In this document: positions 9,442 through 17,133 of the stretch, in pieces | Layout of the letters: every line of letters begins with the position of its first letter | How positions within the stretch are numbered: the first letter of the stretch is position 1 | NCBI RefSeq assembly: GCF_902829295.1 | Contig: NZ_CADEPL010000010.1 | Location: forward strand, 71,792 to 135,791 | Reading direction: 5' to 3' | Origin: Vogesella oryzae | GTDB lineage: Bacteria; Pseudomonadota; Gammaproteobacteria; Burkholderiales; Chromobacteriaceae | DNA: 64,000 nt | Position numbers and translations under genes: made by a program | Notes under the pieces: generated by a model | Database searches by the model: none | What the model saw: only the letters and a program-made list of their open reading frames with translations | Told to the model about the DNA's origin: nothing

Positions 9442-10354
9442 ATGTTGTCGTGCCGGCCAGCACGCTGGCCACCACCTGTTCCAGCTCGGCACGCAGCCAG
9501 CTGTGCGCCGGATCGTGGCGGTAGCGCAGGTGCCAGATCATGTACATCGGCATGCGGCCAACCCTGGCCGGTAGCGGGCAGCTGGCAAACGCCTGCATCA
9601 GCCCGCGCCCGAGCAGGCCGGGCAGGGTGGCCAGCATGTCGCTGCCGTGCAGGAAGGCCGGGATGCCGGCAAAGCTGGGCACGCTGACGGCAAAGCGCCG
9701 CTCGATGCCGCGTGCCGCCAGTTGCTGGTCCACGTCCAGCGTGCGCCGCGGGTTGTACAGCACGGTGATGTGCTCGGCGGCCTGGTAATCGGACAGCCGC
9801 TGCGGCGCCTCGCGCACCGCGGCATCGTAGAACACCCGGTATTCATCCTCGAACAGCCGCTTGTGCAGCACGTCGCTGGCGTCCGGCGGTCGCGGCGAGA
9901 TCACCAGCTGGCAGTCGTCGTCGCGCAGCAGCTCGGCGCGCGGCACATCGGACGGAATCACCCGCAGCCGTACCCCCGGTGCCTGGGCGCGCAGCCGCTG
10001 CAACAGCGGCGGCAGCAGCAGGTCGCGCTGGAAATCGTTGGCCGCAATGGTGAAGGTGGTGTGCAGCGTGGCCGGATGGAACTCGTCGCCGGCGGCGAAG
10101 CGACGCATATCGTCCAGCAGCAGCCGCGCGTGCAGCGCCAGCGCCTCGGCGCGGGCGGTGGGCACGATGCCGCGGCCGCATTTGACAAACAGCGGGTCGC
10201 CGGTGATCTGCCGCAGTTTGCCCAGCAGGTGCGACACCGCCGACTGCGTCACCCCCAGCCGCTGCGCCGCTCCGGTAACCGATTGCGCCTCGATGATGGC
10301 CAGCAGCAGTTGCAGCAGCTTGCCATCGAGGTGCGAATAATCGAAATCGCTCAT
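9440..10354 (-). CDS. LysR-family regulator next to ligAB
   Basis: A 304-residue LysR-type activator. The HTH (LLLAIIEAQSVTGAAQRLGVTQSAVSHLLGKLRQITGDPLFVKCGRGIVPT) is of the NodD/PcaQ-like group in which the aligned residues read DPLFVR. ATG at 10354 is preferred because it starts immediately before the HTH; an upstream extension of 25 residues would overlap the divergent promoter region. Divergent placement 86 bases from ligA makes it the likely aromatic-responsive regulator of that operon. Two repeat copies (9553-9562 and 10037-10046) lie in the gene. Confidence 0.85.
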   Translation of the reverse strand: MSDFDYSHLDGKLLQLLLAIIEAQSVTGAAQRLGVTQSAVSHLLGKLRQITGDPLFVKCGRGIVPTARAEALALHARLLLDDMRRFAAGDEFHPATLHTTFTIAANDFQRDLLLPPLLQRLRAQAPGVRLRVIPSDVPRAELLRDDDCQLVISPRPPDASDVLHKRLFEDEYRVFYDAAVREAPQRLSDYQAAEHITVLYNPRRTLDVDQQLAARGIERRFAVSVPSFAGIPAFLHGSDMLATLPGLLGRGLMQAFASCPLPARVGRMPMYMIWHLRYRHDPAHSWLRAELEQVVASVLAGTTT

Positions 10355-10386
10355 GAATGCTATCAATGTCCCTGTGTTTATCCCGG

Positions 10387-10404
10387 GTATTGCTTTGCCG
10401 ATAC
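10387..10404. promoter_or_regulatory. Candidate LysR operator between the LysR gene and ligA
   Basis: A GTAT-N10-ATAC dyad lies midway between the divergent LysR and ligA starts, 37 bases before the ligA GTG. LysR boxes are typically such T-N11-A dyads. Support is positional plus one dyad only. Confidence 0.35.
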
Positions 10405-10440
10405 TACGCATCACCCCGCGGGGCAACAAGGAGAAACACA

Positions 10441-10791
10441 GTGCAAGAGACCAGCAAATTCAACGTGCCCGGCACCTATCTGTTCGATGGTGATCTGGCG
10501 ATGAAGGGCTACGCCCTCAACAAGATGTGCTTTTCGTTCAACGTTGCGGCCAACCGTCAGGCCTTTGCCGCCGACGAAGCCGGCTACTGTCGCCAGTACG
10601 GCCTGAACGACGAGCAGACCCGCGTCATCCGCGAGCGCGATGTGCTGGGCCTGTTGGCCGCCGGTGGCAATGTCTACTACCTGGCCAAGTTCGCCGGCAT
10701 CCTCGGGCTGGATGTGCAGGACCTGGGGGCCGCACAGACCGGCATGAGCAAGGAAGCGTTCAAACAGATGCTGGTAGCAGCGGGGAAATAA
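10441..10791 (+). CDS. ligA: Protocatechuate 4,5-dioxygenase alpha subunit (LigA)
   Basis: A 116-residue small subunit of a class III extradiol dioxygenase. The LigA fold shows as the helical stretch YALNKMCFSFNVAANRQAF, then QYGLNDEQTRVIRERDVLGLLAAGGNVYYLAKFAGILGL. GTG 10441 is chosen because AAGGAGA precedes it at the right distance and alpha subunits are 115-140 residues. It forms the lid over the beta-subunit active site. The beta-subunit gene begins 2 bases after the stop, so the pair is translationally coupled. One repeat copy (10545-10554). Confidence 0.9.
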   Translation: MQETSKFNVPGTYLFDGDLAMKGYALNKMCFSFNVAANRQAFAADEAGYCRQYGLNDEQTRVIRERDVLGLLAAGGNVYYLAKFAGILGLDVQDLGAAQTGMSKEAFKQMLVAAGK

Positions 10792-10793
10792 TC

Positions 10794-11633
10794 ATGGCAA
10801 AGATCGTAGGCGGTATTACCACTTCGCACGTGCCGGCCATTGGCCGCGCCATCGCGCAGAACCTGCAGCAGGACGCGTACTGGAAACCGTTTTTTGACGG
10901 CTTTACCCCGGTGCAGCAATGGCTGGACGAAGTCAAACCGGACGTGGCCATCGTGCTGTACAACGACCACGGGCTGAATTTCTTCCTCGACAAGATGCCG
11001 ACCTTTGCCGTCGGCGCCGCCGGGCAGTACTGCAATGCCGACGAAGGCTGGGGCATTCCGACACTGCCGCCGTTTGCCGGTGACGCCGCGCTGTCGTGGC
11101 AGCTGATCAACAGCCTGGTGGCCGACGAATTCGACATCACCACCTGCCAGGAAATGCTGGTCGATCATGCTTTCTCGCTGCCGATGAAGCTGCTGTGGCC
11201 GCAGCACGAGACCCCGCCGGTGCGTACCATCCCGGTGTGTATCAACACCGTGCAGTACCCGCTGCCGTCCGCCACCCGCTGCTACAAGCTGGGCCAGGCC
11301 ATTGGCCGTGCCATCGCCAAGCTGCCGGACGACCTGAAGGTGGTGATCATCGGTACCGGCGGCCTGTCGCACCAGCTGGATGGCGAGCGCGCCGGCTTCA
11401 TCAACAAGGAGTTCGACCTGCGTTTCATGGACAGCCTGGCGGCCAACCCGCAATGGGCGACGCAGTACAGCAACGAACAGCTGGTGGAGTACACCGGCAC
11501 CCAGGGCGTGGAAATGCTGATGTGGGTGGCCACCCGCGCCGCGCTGACCGGCGAAGTGCGCGAGCTGCACCGCAACTACCACATCCCGATCTCCAACACC
11601 GCCGCCGGGCTGATGCTGTTCGATAACCACTAG
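10794..11633 (+). CDS. ligB: Protocatechuate 4,5-dioxygenase beta subunit (LigB)
   Basis: A 279-residue catalytic subunit that opens the ring of protocatechuate (or a close relative such as gallate) between C4 and C5 using non-heme Fe(II). The N-terminal GGITTSHVPAIG carries the first iron-ligand His, YNDHGLNFF supplies the second, and the downstream Glu lies in the expected region; GTGGLSHQL provides the catalytic-base His. The other meta-cleavage genes (ligC, ligI, ligJ, ligK) are not in this window, so the pathway must be completed elsewhere or the substrate differs. Confidence 0.9.
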   Translation: MAKIVGGITTSHVPAIGRAIAQNLQQDAYWKPFFDGFTPVQQWLDEVKPDVAIVLYNDHGLNFFLDKMPTFAVGAAGQYCNADEGWGIPTLPPFAGDAALSWQLINSLVADEFDITTCQEMLVDHAFSLPMKLLWPQHETPPVRTIPVCINTVQYPLPSATRCYKLGQAIGRAIAKLPDDLKVVIIGTGGLSHQLDGERAGFINKEFDLRFMDSLAANPQWATQYSNEQLVEYTGTQGVEMLMWVATRAALTGEVRELHRNYHIPISNTAAGLMLFDNH

Positions 11634-11810
11634 CGCGGCAGCGCAGGCAGCGGCTTGCTACAGTAAAGACAGCTGCCGACTGCCGGGCAGCAGGCGCAGC
11701 GGGATTCGCTGCCGGTTTGCAGCAGATCAAACCGGCGGCGGATCCCGCTTCGCCGTTGCAGAGGCAGCGGAGCATAATGACAACTTCCTAACCCACCCAA
11801 GGAATACACC

Positions 11811-12299
11811 ATGTACCGTCATCTGACCGTGGCACTCGATGGCAGCCACAACGCCCGTCCGGCCCTGATCGAGGCTGTGCGCCTGGCGGCGGCATCCAAG
11901 GCGCGTCTGTCGCTGGTGCATGTCGTCAGCGTGCAGGATTTCGCGGTAGACAGCGTCGGGCTGCTGGATGTGCAGGCACTGCAGGAAGAAGCGCGCGGCC
12001 AGGGCCAGCGCGTGCTGGACGAAGCCCGGGCTTATGCCGAGCACCACGGCGTCAGCGACATCGGCACCCACCTGCTGGAAGCGCCGCAAGGTGGTGCCGA
12101 GGCGGCGGTATTGCTGATCGACTTTGCCACCGGTGCCGCTTCCGACCTGCTGGTGATCGGTACTCACGGCCACCGCGGCTGGAAGCACCTGCTGCTGGGC
12201 AGCTTTGCCGAGACGGTATTGCGCCGTGCCACCCTGCCGCTGCTGGTGGTGCGCAATCCGGAAGACGACGACAGCCCGGCCGCCACGCCGAGCGCTTAA
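11811..12299 (+). CDS. Universal stress protein, UspA family
   Basis: A 162-residue single-domain UspA protein. The N-terminal beta strand with the conserved Asp (HLTVALDGSHNARPAL) and the C-terminal ATP-binding pattern G-x2-G-x9-G-S/T (GTHGHRGWKHLLLGS) followed by FAETVLRRATLPLLVV are all present, so it belongs to the nucleotide-binding class. AAGGAA precedes the start. It ends seven bases before a facing pair of repeat copies that also serves tlyA on the other strand. Confidence 0.92.
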   Translation: MYRHLTVALDGSHNARPALIEAVRLAAASKARLSLVHVVSVQDFAVDSVGLLDVQALQEEARGQGQRVLDEARAYAEHHGVSDIGTHLLEAPQGGAEAAVLLIDFATGAASDLLVIGTHGHRGWKHLLLGSFAETVLRRATLPLLVVRNPEDDDSPAATPSA

Positions 12300-12305
12300 C
12301 TGCAC

Positions 12306-12332
12306 TGCGGCCAACCTTGCCGGTTGGCCGCA
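12306..12332. repeat. Facing pair of GTTGGCCGCA repeats between convergent uspA and tlyA
   Basis: TGCGGCCAACC (12306-12316) and GGTTGGCCGCA (12322-12332) form a perfect 11-bp inverted repeat with a 5-nt loop, centred between two genes that end at 12299 (+) and 12336 (-). It probably acts as a bidirectional terminator without a long T-run. Confidence 0.85.
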
Positions 12333-12335
12333 TGG

Positions 12336-13094
12336 CTAGCGGCGGCGCGCCAGAATGAAGAATTCGCGGTTGCCGTCGCCGCCCTTGATCGGGCTGTCGA
12401 ACCAGCCCAGCCGCTCGAAGCCCAGCTCGGCAATCGCCTGGCTGATCTTGTCTTCCACCCCCTGGTACAGCGACTCGTCGCGCACGATGCCGCCGTGGCC
12501 CAGACCGTCGCGGCCAACCTCGAACTGCGGTTTCACCAGACTCAGCAGATAGCCGCCCGGACGGATCAGCGGCAGCGCCGACGGGTAGATCAGCGTCACT
12601 GAAATAAACGACACATCGCACACCATCAGGTCGAACGGCTGGCCATCGTTGGCCGCCAGCAGCGCGGCGTGATCCAGCGCCCGCGCATTGACCCCTTCGA
12701 AATAACGCACCCGCTCGTCGGCGGCGATGCGCGCCGCCAGCTGGTCGTGGCCGACATCCACCCCCACCACGCGCACGGCGCCGTGCTGCAGCAGGCAGTC
12801 GGTAAAGCCGCCGGTGGACTGGCCCACGTCCAGCGCGCGCCAGCCGCGGATGTCAGTGAGCCCCGCCGCCGCCAGCGCGCCGGCCATCTTCAGCCCGCCG
12901 CGCGACACGTAGCGGTCGGCCTCGTCCGGCACGATGTCGAACACGGTATCGTCCGCCAGCTTCTGGCTGGCCTTGCCCAGCGGCCGTCCGGCCACGCTGA
13001 CGCGCCCGGCCTCGATCAGCGCCTGCGCCGCGGTGCGCGACGCGGCAAGCCCTTGTTCCACCAGCAAAACATCCACCCGTTTCATATCCTGCAT
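12336..13094 (-). CDS. tlyA: TlyA-family rRNA (cytidine-2'-O)-methyltransferase / hemolysin-like
   Basis: A 252-residue protein with an N-terminal S4 RNA-binding domain (RVDVLLVEQGLAASRTAAQALIEAGRVSV) and a C-terminal SAM-dependent FtsJ-like methyltransferase domain (ALDVGQSTGGFTDCLLQHGA as the SAM loop, VCDVSFISV and SLVKPQFEVG as catalytic regions). In Mycobacterium TlyA 2'-O-methylates 16S and 23S rRNA. The second Met (13085, MKRVDV) may be the real start. It is translated away from yceH, with a repeat copy (13138-13147) in the divergent spacer. Confidence 0.9.
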   Translation of the reverse strand: MQDMKRVDVLLVEQGLAASRTAAQALIEAGRVSVAGRPLGKASQKLADDTVFDIVPDEADRYVSRGGLKMAGALAAAGLTDIRGWRALDVGQSTGGFTDCLLQHGAVRVVGVDVGHDQLAARIAADERVRYFEGVNARALDHAALLAANDGQPFDLMVCDVSFISVTLIYPSALPLIRPGGYLLSLVKPQFEVGRDGLGHGGIVRDESLYQGVEDKISQAIAELGFERLGWFDSPIKGGDGNREFFILARRR

Positions 13095-13197
13095 CCATCA
13101 GCGAGCCAAAATCCGCGCAAGGGTAGTCGCAGACAAGGTTGGCCGCAAGCGGGCGGCAGTGCGATGATGGCGGCCGGAATCACCACAGGGGACAAGC

Positions 13198-13830
13198 ATG
13201 GATGACAGACTGACACTGGAGCCGCACGCGGTACGCGTGCTGGGCGCCCTGATCGAAAAACAGGCACTGACCCCCGACAACTACCCGCTGACGCTGAATT
13301 CGCTGCAGTCGGCGTGCAACCAGCTCACCAGCCGCGAGCCGGTGCTGAGCCTGTCCGAAGGCGACATCAGCGCCGCGCTGGACAGCCTGCTGGCGCAGAA
13401 ACTGGTGGCCGAGCGCCTGCCGGCCGGCAGCCGCGTCGCCAAGTACGAACACCGCCTCAACTACGCGTGGAACATCGACGGCGCCCGCCTGGCGGTGCTG
13501 GGCCTGCTGTTGCTGCGCGGGGCGCAGACCAGTGCCGAGCTGCGCAGCCGCGCCGGCCGCATGTACAGTTTCAGCGGGGTGGAAGAAGTGGAAACCGCGC
13601 TCAACGCGCTGGCCGACAAATACCCGCCGCTGGTGGAAAAACTGCCGCGCCAGCCGGGCGCGCGCGAGGCGCGCTGGGTACACACCCTGCTGCCGTACGA
13701 TGCCAGCCTGGCGGCAATGCCGGCCGAAGCGGCCGATCCGTCGCTGGCGGCCCGGGTGGCCGAGCTGGAACAGCAAGTGGCGCAACTGCTGCAGCGCATC
13801 GAGCAGCTGGAGCAGGGCGGCGGGCAGTAA
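13198..13830 (+). CDS. yceH: YceH-like DUF480 protein
   Basis: A 210-residue protein of the YceH/DUF480 family, which folds as two winged-helix domains; its cellular role is unknown. The opening LEPHAVRVLGALIEKQALTPDNYPLTLNSL-type segment and SAELRSRAGRMYSF are strongly conserved family marks. The last 30 residues (VAELEQQVAQLLQRIEQLE) form a coiled coil. The next gene follows after 33 bases and may be co-transcribed. Confidence 0.9.
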   Translation: MDDRLTLEPHAVRVLGALIEKQALTPDNYPLTLNSLQSACNQLTSREPVLSLSEGDISAALDSLLAQKLVAERLPAGSRVAKYEHRLNYAWNIDGARLAVLGLLLLRGAQTSAELRSRAGRMYSFSGVEEVETALNALADKYPPLVEKLPRQPGAREARWVHTLLPYDASLAAMPAEAADPSLAARVAELEQQVAQLLQRIEQLEQGGGQ

Positions 13831-13863
13831 GCCGCCGTGTCTCCCGAATCAGGAAAGGTAGTC

Positions 13864-14577
13864 ATGACAGAGCAGCAAAGCATCCGACTCTCCAAGCGCA
13901 TGGCCGAACTGGGGCTGTGCTCGCGCGGCGAGGCGGATGATTACATCGCCCAGGGGCTGGTGCGCGTCGATGGCGTGGTAGTGGACGTGCTGGGTAGCCG
14001 CGTGACGCCAGCGCAGCGCATCGAGCTGGTGGCCGGCGGCAATCGCGAGCAGCCGGAGCGTGTCAGCCTGCTGCTGCACAAGCCGGCGCCGCTGGACGAG
14101 ACGCAACTGCTGGCGCAACTGGTGCCGGCGCAACGCGCGGCGGACGACAACTCCGGGCTGGTGTACATGCGCAAGCATCAGCAGCGGCTGCAGCTGTTCG
14201 GCGCGGTGCAGGCCGGTGACAGCGGGCTGCTGGTGGCGACGCAGGACGGCAAGACCGCCCGCCAGATGCAGGCCGGCGATTTCGAGCAGGAATGGCTGGT
14301 CAACCTGACGCAGCCCTTGTCCGATGCCGCCCTCAAGCAGCTGCAGGACGGGGTGGAGCTGGATGGCAAACGCTTGCGCGCCGGCCGCGTCAGTCGCCAG
14401 AGCGAGCGCCAGCTGTGCGTGGTGCTGAAAAAACCGGCGCCGGGGATGATCGCCGCGATGTTGGCCGCGGCCAACGTGGTGGCTGCCGGCCGGCACTGCA
14501 TCCGCATCGGCCGGGTGCGGCTGGCCAAGCTGCCGGCCGGGCAGTGGCGCTATCTCAGTGCGCTGGAAAAATTCTGA
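13864..14577 (+). CDS. RsuA/RluF-like S4-domain protein with an altered catalytic site
   Basis: A 237-residue protein with an N-terminal S4 domain (IRLSKRMAELGLCSRGEADDYIAQGLVRVDG) and a pseudouridine-synthase-like remainder. In active RsuA/RluB/E/F enzymes the catalytic Asp lies in GRLDxxTxGLL; here the aligned stretch is GAVQAGDSGLLVATQDG (residues 113-129), so Gln116 replaces that Asp and the Arg is lost. The beginning of the catalytic domain (LLLHKPAPLDE) is also diverged from NKPxG. It may bind rRNA without modifying it. ATG 13864 follows AGGAAAGG; an upstream GTG (13837) is less likely. It contains a 16-bp palindrome made of two repeat-like cores at 14460-14475. Confidence 0.7.
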   Translation: MTEQQSIRLSKRMAELGLCSRGEADDYIAQGLVRVDGVVVDVLGSRVTPAQRIELVAGGNREQPERVSLLLHKPAPLDETQLLAQLVPAQRAADDNSGLVYMRKHQQRLQLFGAVQAGDSGLLVATQDGKTARQMQAGDFEQEWLVNLTQPLSDAALKQLQDGVELDGKRLRAGRVSRQSERQLCVVLKKPAPGMIAAMLAAANVVAAGRHCIRIGRVRLAKLPAGQWRYLSALEKF

Positions 14578-14596
14578 CGCGACAGCGACAGGCATG

Positions 14597-14636
14597 AAAA
14601 AAGCTGGCGACGGGTTAACCGTCGCCAGCTTTTTTA
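14597..14636. terminator. Bidirectional terminator between convergent genes
   Basis: AAAAAAGCTGGCGACGG pairs with CCGTCGCCAGCTTTTTT around a short loop, giving A-run/T-run flanks on both strands. It serves the S4 protein gene (ends 14577) and the cupin gene (ends 14655 on the minus strand). Confidence 0.9.
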
Positions 14637-14654
14637 TTGTGCTACCCGCGAGGC

Positions 14655-15035
14655 TCAGTCCTTGCGTGCCAGACGGTCTTCCTCGAACACGGCAAAGGTC
14701 TTCTTGGCCGGTTCCAGTACTTCCCACACGCCTTCGAAGCCGGCCGGAATCACGAAGTGCTGGCCGGCGCGGATCTCGACCACGCTGCCATCGTCGCCAT
14801 GCAGGCGCACCAGGCCTTCCAGCAGGGTGCAGAACTCGCACTCGGTGTACTTCACCCGCCAGGCGCCGACACCGCCGGACCACAGCCCGGCATGGAACTG
14901 GCCGGTCGGGTCGCTGTAATGCATTTCCACGGATTGAAGGCAGGGGCCGCTCAACTGACGCTCGGCCGGTGCCGCGAAAGAATCGGGCGTGATGTCCTGT
15001 TGGTGGAACAGCACGATATCGTTTGCGCTAGACAC
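14655..15035 (-). CDS. Cupin-domain protein (DUF861-like)
   Basis: A 126-residue single-cupin protein. The C-terminal half (ECEFCTLLEGLVRLHGDDGSVVEIRAGQHFVIPAGFEGVWEV) matches the small cupins related to the (S)-ureidoglycine aminohydrolase cupin domain. The metal-binding His pattern is weak: the usual HxH of motif 1 is not evident, so catalysis is uncertain. Substrate is unknown. Monocistronic, 125 bases upstream of the large MFS-acyltransferase end. Confidence 0.75.
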   Translation of the reverse strand: MSSANDIVLFHQQDITPDSFAAPAERQLSGPCLQSVEMHYSDPTGQFHAGLWSGGVGAWRVKYTECEFCTLLEGLVRLHGDDGSVVEIRAGQHFVIPAGFEGVWEVLEPAKKTFAVFEEDRLARKD

Positions 15036-15159
15036 GAAACGCTCCTTTGTAGTGCTACTTTATTTAAACTTGATCAAATCTGCGGCTGCCACTCTGGCAC
15101 AAGCCGGCAATGGCGGCAAGCCGTGGCCGGCAAATTAGCCGGCGGGCATGCCGCGCGGC

Positions 15160-17040
15160 CTAGCGCCATTCGCCGCGCAACTCGCTGACTTGCTGCTGCA
15201 GCAGCGCCGCCTGTACCTGGCTGGCTGGCAGCGGGGCGCTGGCCTTCAGCGCGATCTGCGCCCAGAAGCGGCGCGGCCAACTCAACATCGCCGGGCCATA
15301 GCGACGGGAAAAGAAACTGCCCCACATGCCGCACAGCGCCATCGGCACCACCGGCACCGGCGTGCGTGCCACGATCTCCTCGATACCGCTCTTGAACGGG
15401 TTGATATTGCCATCATAGGTGATCTTGCCTTCCGGGAAGATGCAAACCACCTCGCCGTCGGCCAGTGCTGCGGCCACCGCCTCGAAGGCGCGGGCCTTGG
15501 CCTGCGGGTCTTCCTTCGCCGGCGCGATGGGAATGGCGCGCGCGGTGCGGAAGATGAAGTTCAGCAGCGGCACCTTGAAGATATGGTGATCCATCACGAA
15601 GCGGATCGGGCGCCGCACCGCCCCGGCCAGGATCAGGGCATCCATGAAGCTGACATGGTTGCACACCAGTACACAGGGGCCTTCCTCCGGAATGTGCTCC
15701 AGCCCTTCGTGGCGGATGCGGTACAGGGTGTGGGTGGCGATCCACACCAGGAAGCGCATCAGGAATTCCGGCAGCAGGCTGTAGATGTACAGCGCTACCA
15801 GCAGGTTGAGCAGCGCGGCGATCAGCAGCACATGCGGGATGCTCACGCCGTTAGCCGCCAGCACCGCGGCAAAGGCGGCGGACACCACCATGAACAGCGA
15901 GTTGAGGATGTTGTTGGCGGCAATGGCGCGCGAGCGGAAGGCCGGCGCGGCGCGCGATTGCACCAGCGCATACAGCGGCACGATGTAGAAGCCGCCGAAC
16001 ACGCCGATGAGGGTGAAATCGGCTACCAGCCGCCAGTAGGCGTGGTCGCCAAGCACGGTGAGCCAGGTCAGCGTGCCGCCGGCATGCGCCGGGGTGGCAA
16101 AGAACAGGTCGATGCCGAACAGGCACAAGCCCAGCGAACCGAACGGCACCAGCCCCAGCTCCACTTTGCGGCCGGACAGCTTCTCGCACAGCATCGAGCC
16201 CAGCCCCACGCCCAGCGAAAACAGCGTCATCAGCAGGGTGTAGACGCTGGCATCGCCGCCCAGCACGTCGGAGGCATAGGTCGGCAGCTTGGACAGGTAC
16301 AGCGCGCCGAGGAACCAGAACCAGGAAATACCCAGCAGCGACAACCACACCGGGCGGCTTTCCTTCGCCTGCTTGATGATGGCCCAGGTCTGGCGCGGCA
16401 TGTGCCAGTCGATAGCCAGCTCTGCCGACGAGGGCGGTGCCGGTGGCATGCGTCGCGCGGCGGCCAGGCCGGCCAGCGCGCAGGCCAGCAGCGCCACGAT
16501 GATGGTGAAGCGTTGCGGGTCGGCGTTCACCAGCACGGTACCGGCCACCTGGCCGAGGATGATGGACACGAAGGTGCCCATTTCGATCAGACCGTTGCCG
16601 CCCACCAGCTCTTTCGGCCGCAGGTATTGCGGCAGCACGCTGAATTTCAGCGGCCCGAACAGCGTGGAATGCACCCCCATCAGAAAGATGGTGGACATCA
16701 GGATGGCGCCGTTATGCAGCCAGAAGCCCAGCGCCGCCACCAGCATGATGGCGATCTCCATCTGCTTGACGAAGCGCGCCACCGCCGCCTTGTCGTACTT
16801 CTCGCACAGCTGGCCGGCGGTGGCGGAAAACAGGAAAAACGGCAGGATGAACAGCGCCGCCGCCAGCTGGATCATCAGCTCCGGCGCCAGCCCCAGCAGC
16901 TGCATGCCGTGGAAGTTGATCAGCACCACCACCGCGTTCTTCAGCAGGTTGTCGTTGAAGGCGCCGAAAAACTGGGTGATGAACAGCGGCAGGAAGCGCC
17001 GCGTCTTGAACAGGTCGAACTGGTTAGGGTGGTGGGACAT
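15160..17040 (-). CDS. MFS transporter fused to 1-acylglycerol-3-phosphate acyltransferase (LplT-PlsC type)
   Basis: A 626-residue inner-membrane fusion. Residues ~1-415 form an MFS transporter similar to the lysophospholipid flippase LplT (FLPLFITQFFGAFNDNLLKNAVVVL). Residues ~430-626 are a PlsC-like acyltransferase with the NHxxxxD box (VCNHVSFMDALIL) and the phosphate-binding FPEGKIT. In E. coli LplT and Aas work together to import and re-acylate lysophospholipids; here one polypeptide joins flippase and acyltransferase but no acyl-ACP synthetase domain is present. Related two-domain proteins are common in proteobacteria. Confidence 0.88.
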   Translation of the reverse strand: MSHHPNQFDLFKTRRFLPLFITQFFGAFNDNLLKNAVVVLINFHGMQLLGLAPELMIQLAAALFILPFFLFSATAGQLCEKYDKAAVARFVKQMEIAIMLVAALGFWLHNGAILMSTIFLMGVHSTLFGPLKFSVLPQYLRPKELVGGNGLIEMGTFVSIILGQVAGTVLVNADPQRFTIIVALLACALAGLAAARRMPPAPPSSAELAIDWHMPRQTWAIIKQAKESRPVWLSLLGISWFWFLGALYLSKLPTYASDVLGGDASVYTLLMTLFSLGVGLGSMLCEKLSGRKVELGLVPFGSLGLCLFGIDLFFATPAHAGGTLTWLTVLGDHAYWRLVADFTLIGVFGGFYIVPLYALVQSRAAPAFRSRAIAANNILNSLFMVVSAAFAAVLAANGVSIPHVLLIAALLNLLVALYIYSLLPEFLMRFLVWIATHTLYRIRHEGLEHIPEEGPCVLVCNHVSFMDALILAGAVRRPIRFVMDHHIFKVPLLNFIFRTARAIPIAPAKEDPQAKARAFEAVAAALADGEVVCIFPEGKITYDGNINPFKSGIEEIVARTPVPVVPMALCGMWGSFFSRRYGPAMLSWPRRFWAQIALKASAPLPASQVQAALLQQQVSELRGEWR

Positions 17041-17093
17041 GCTGCCGCCATGAAGGAGTCGGTCGATGGCGGCATGGTATGTCAGTCACGCGT

Positions 17094-17122
17094 TGCGGCC
17101 AACCTTGGCAACGTTGGCCGCA
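17094..17122. repeat. Facing pair of GTTGGCCGCA repeats after the oligopeptidase gene
   Basis: TTGCGGCCAAC (17093-17103) and GTTGGCCGCAA (17113-17123) form an 11-bp perfect inverted repeat with a 9-nt loop. It lies 11 bases past the stop of the minus-strand oligopeptidase gene, the position of a terminator, and upstream of the MFS-acyltransferase start. Confidence 0.85.
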
Positions 17123-17133
17123 AGCGTCGCGGT

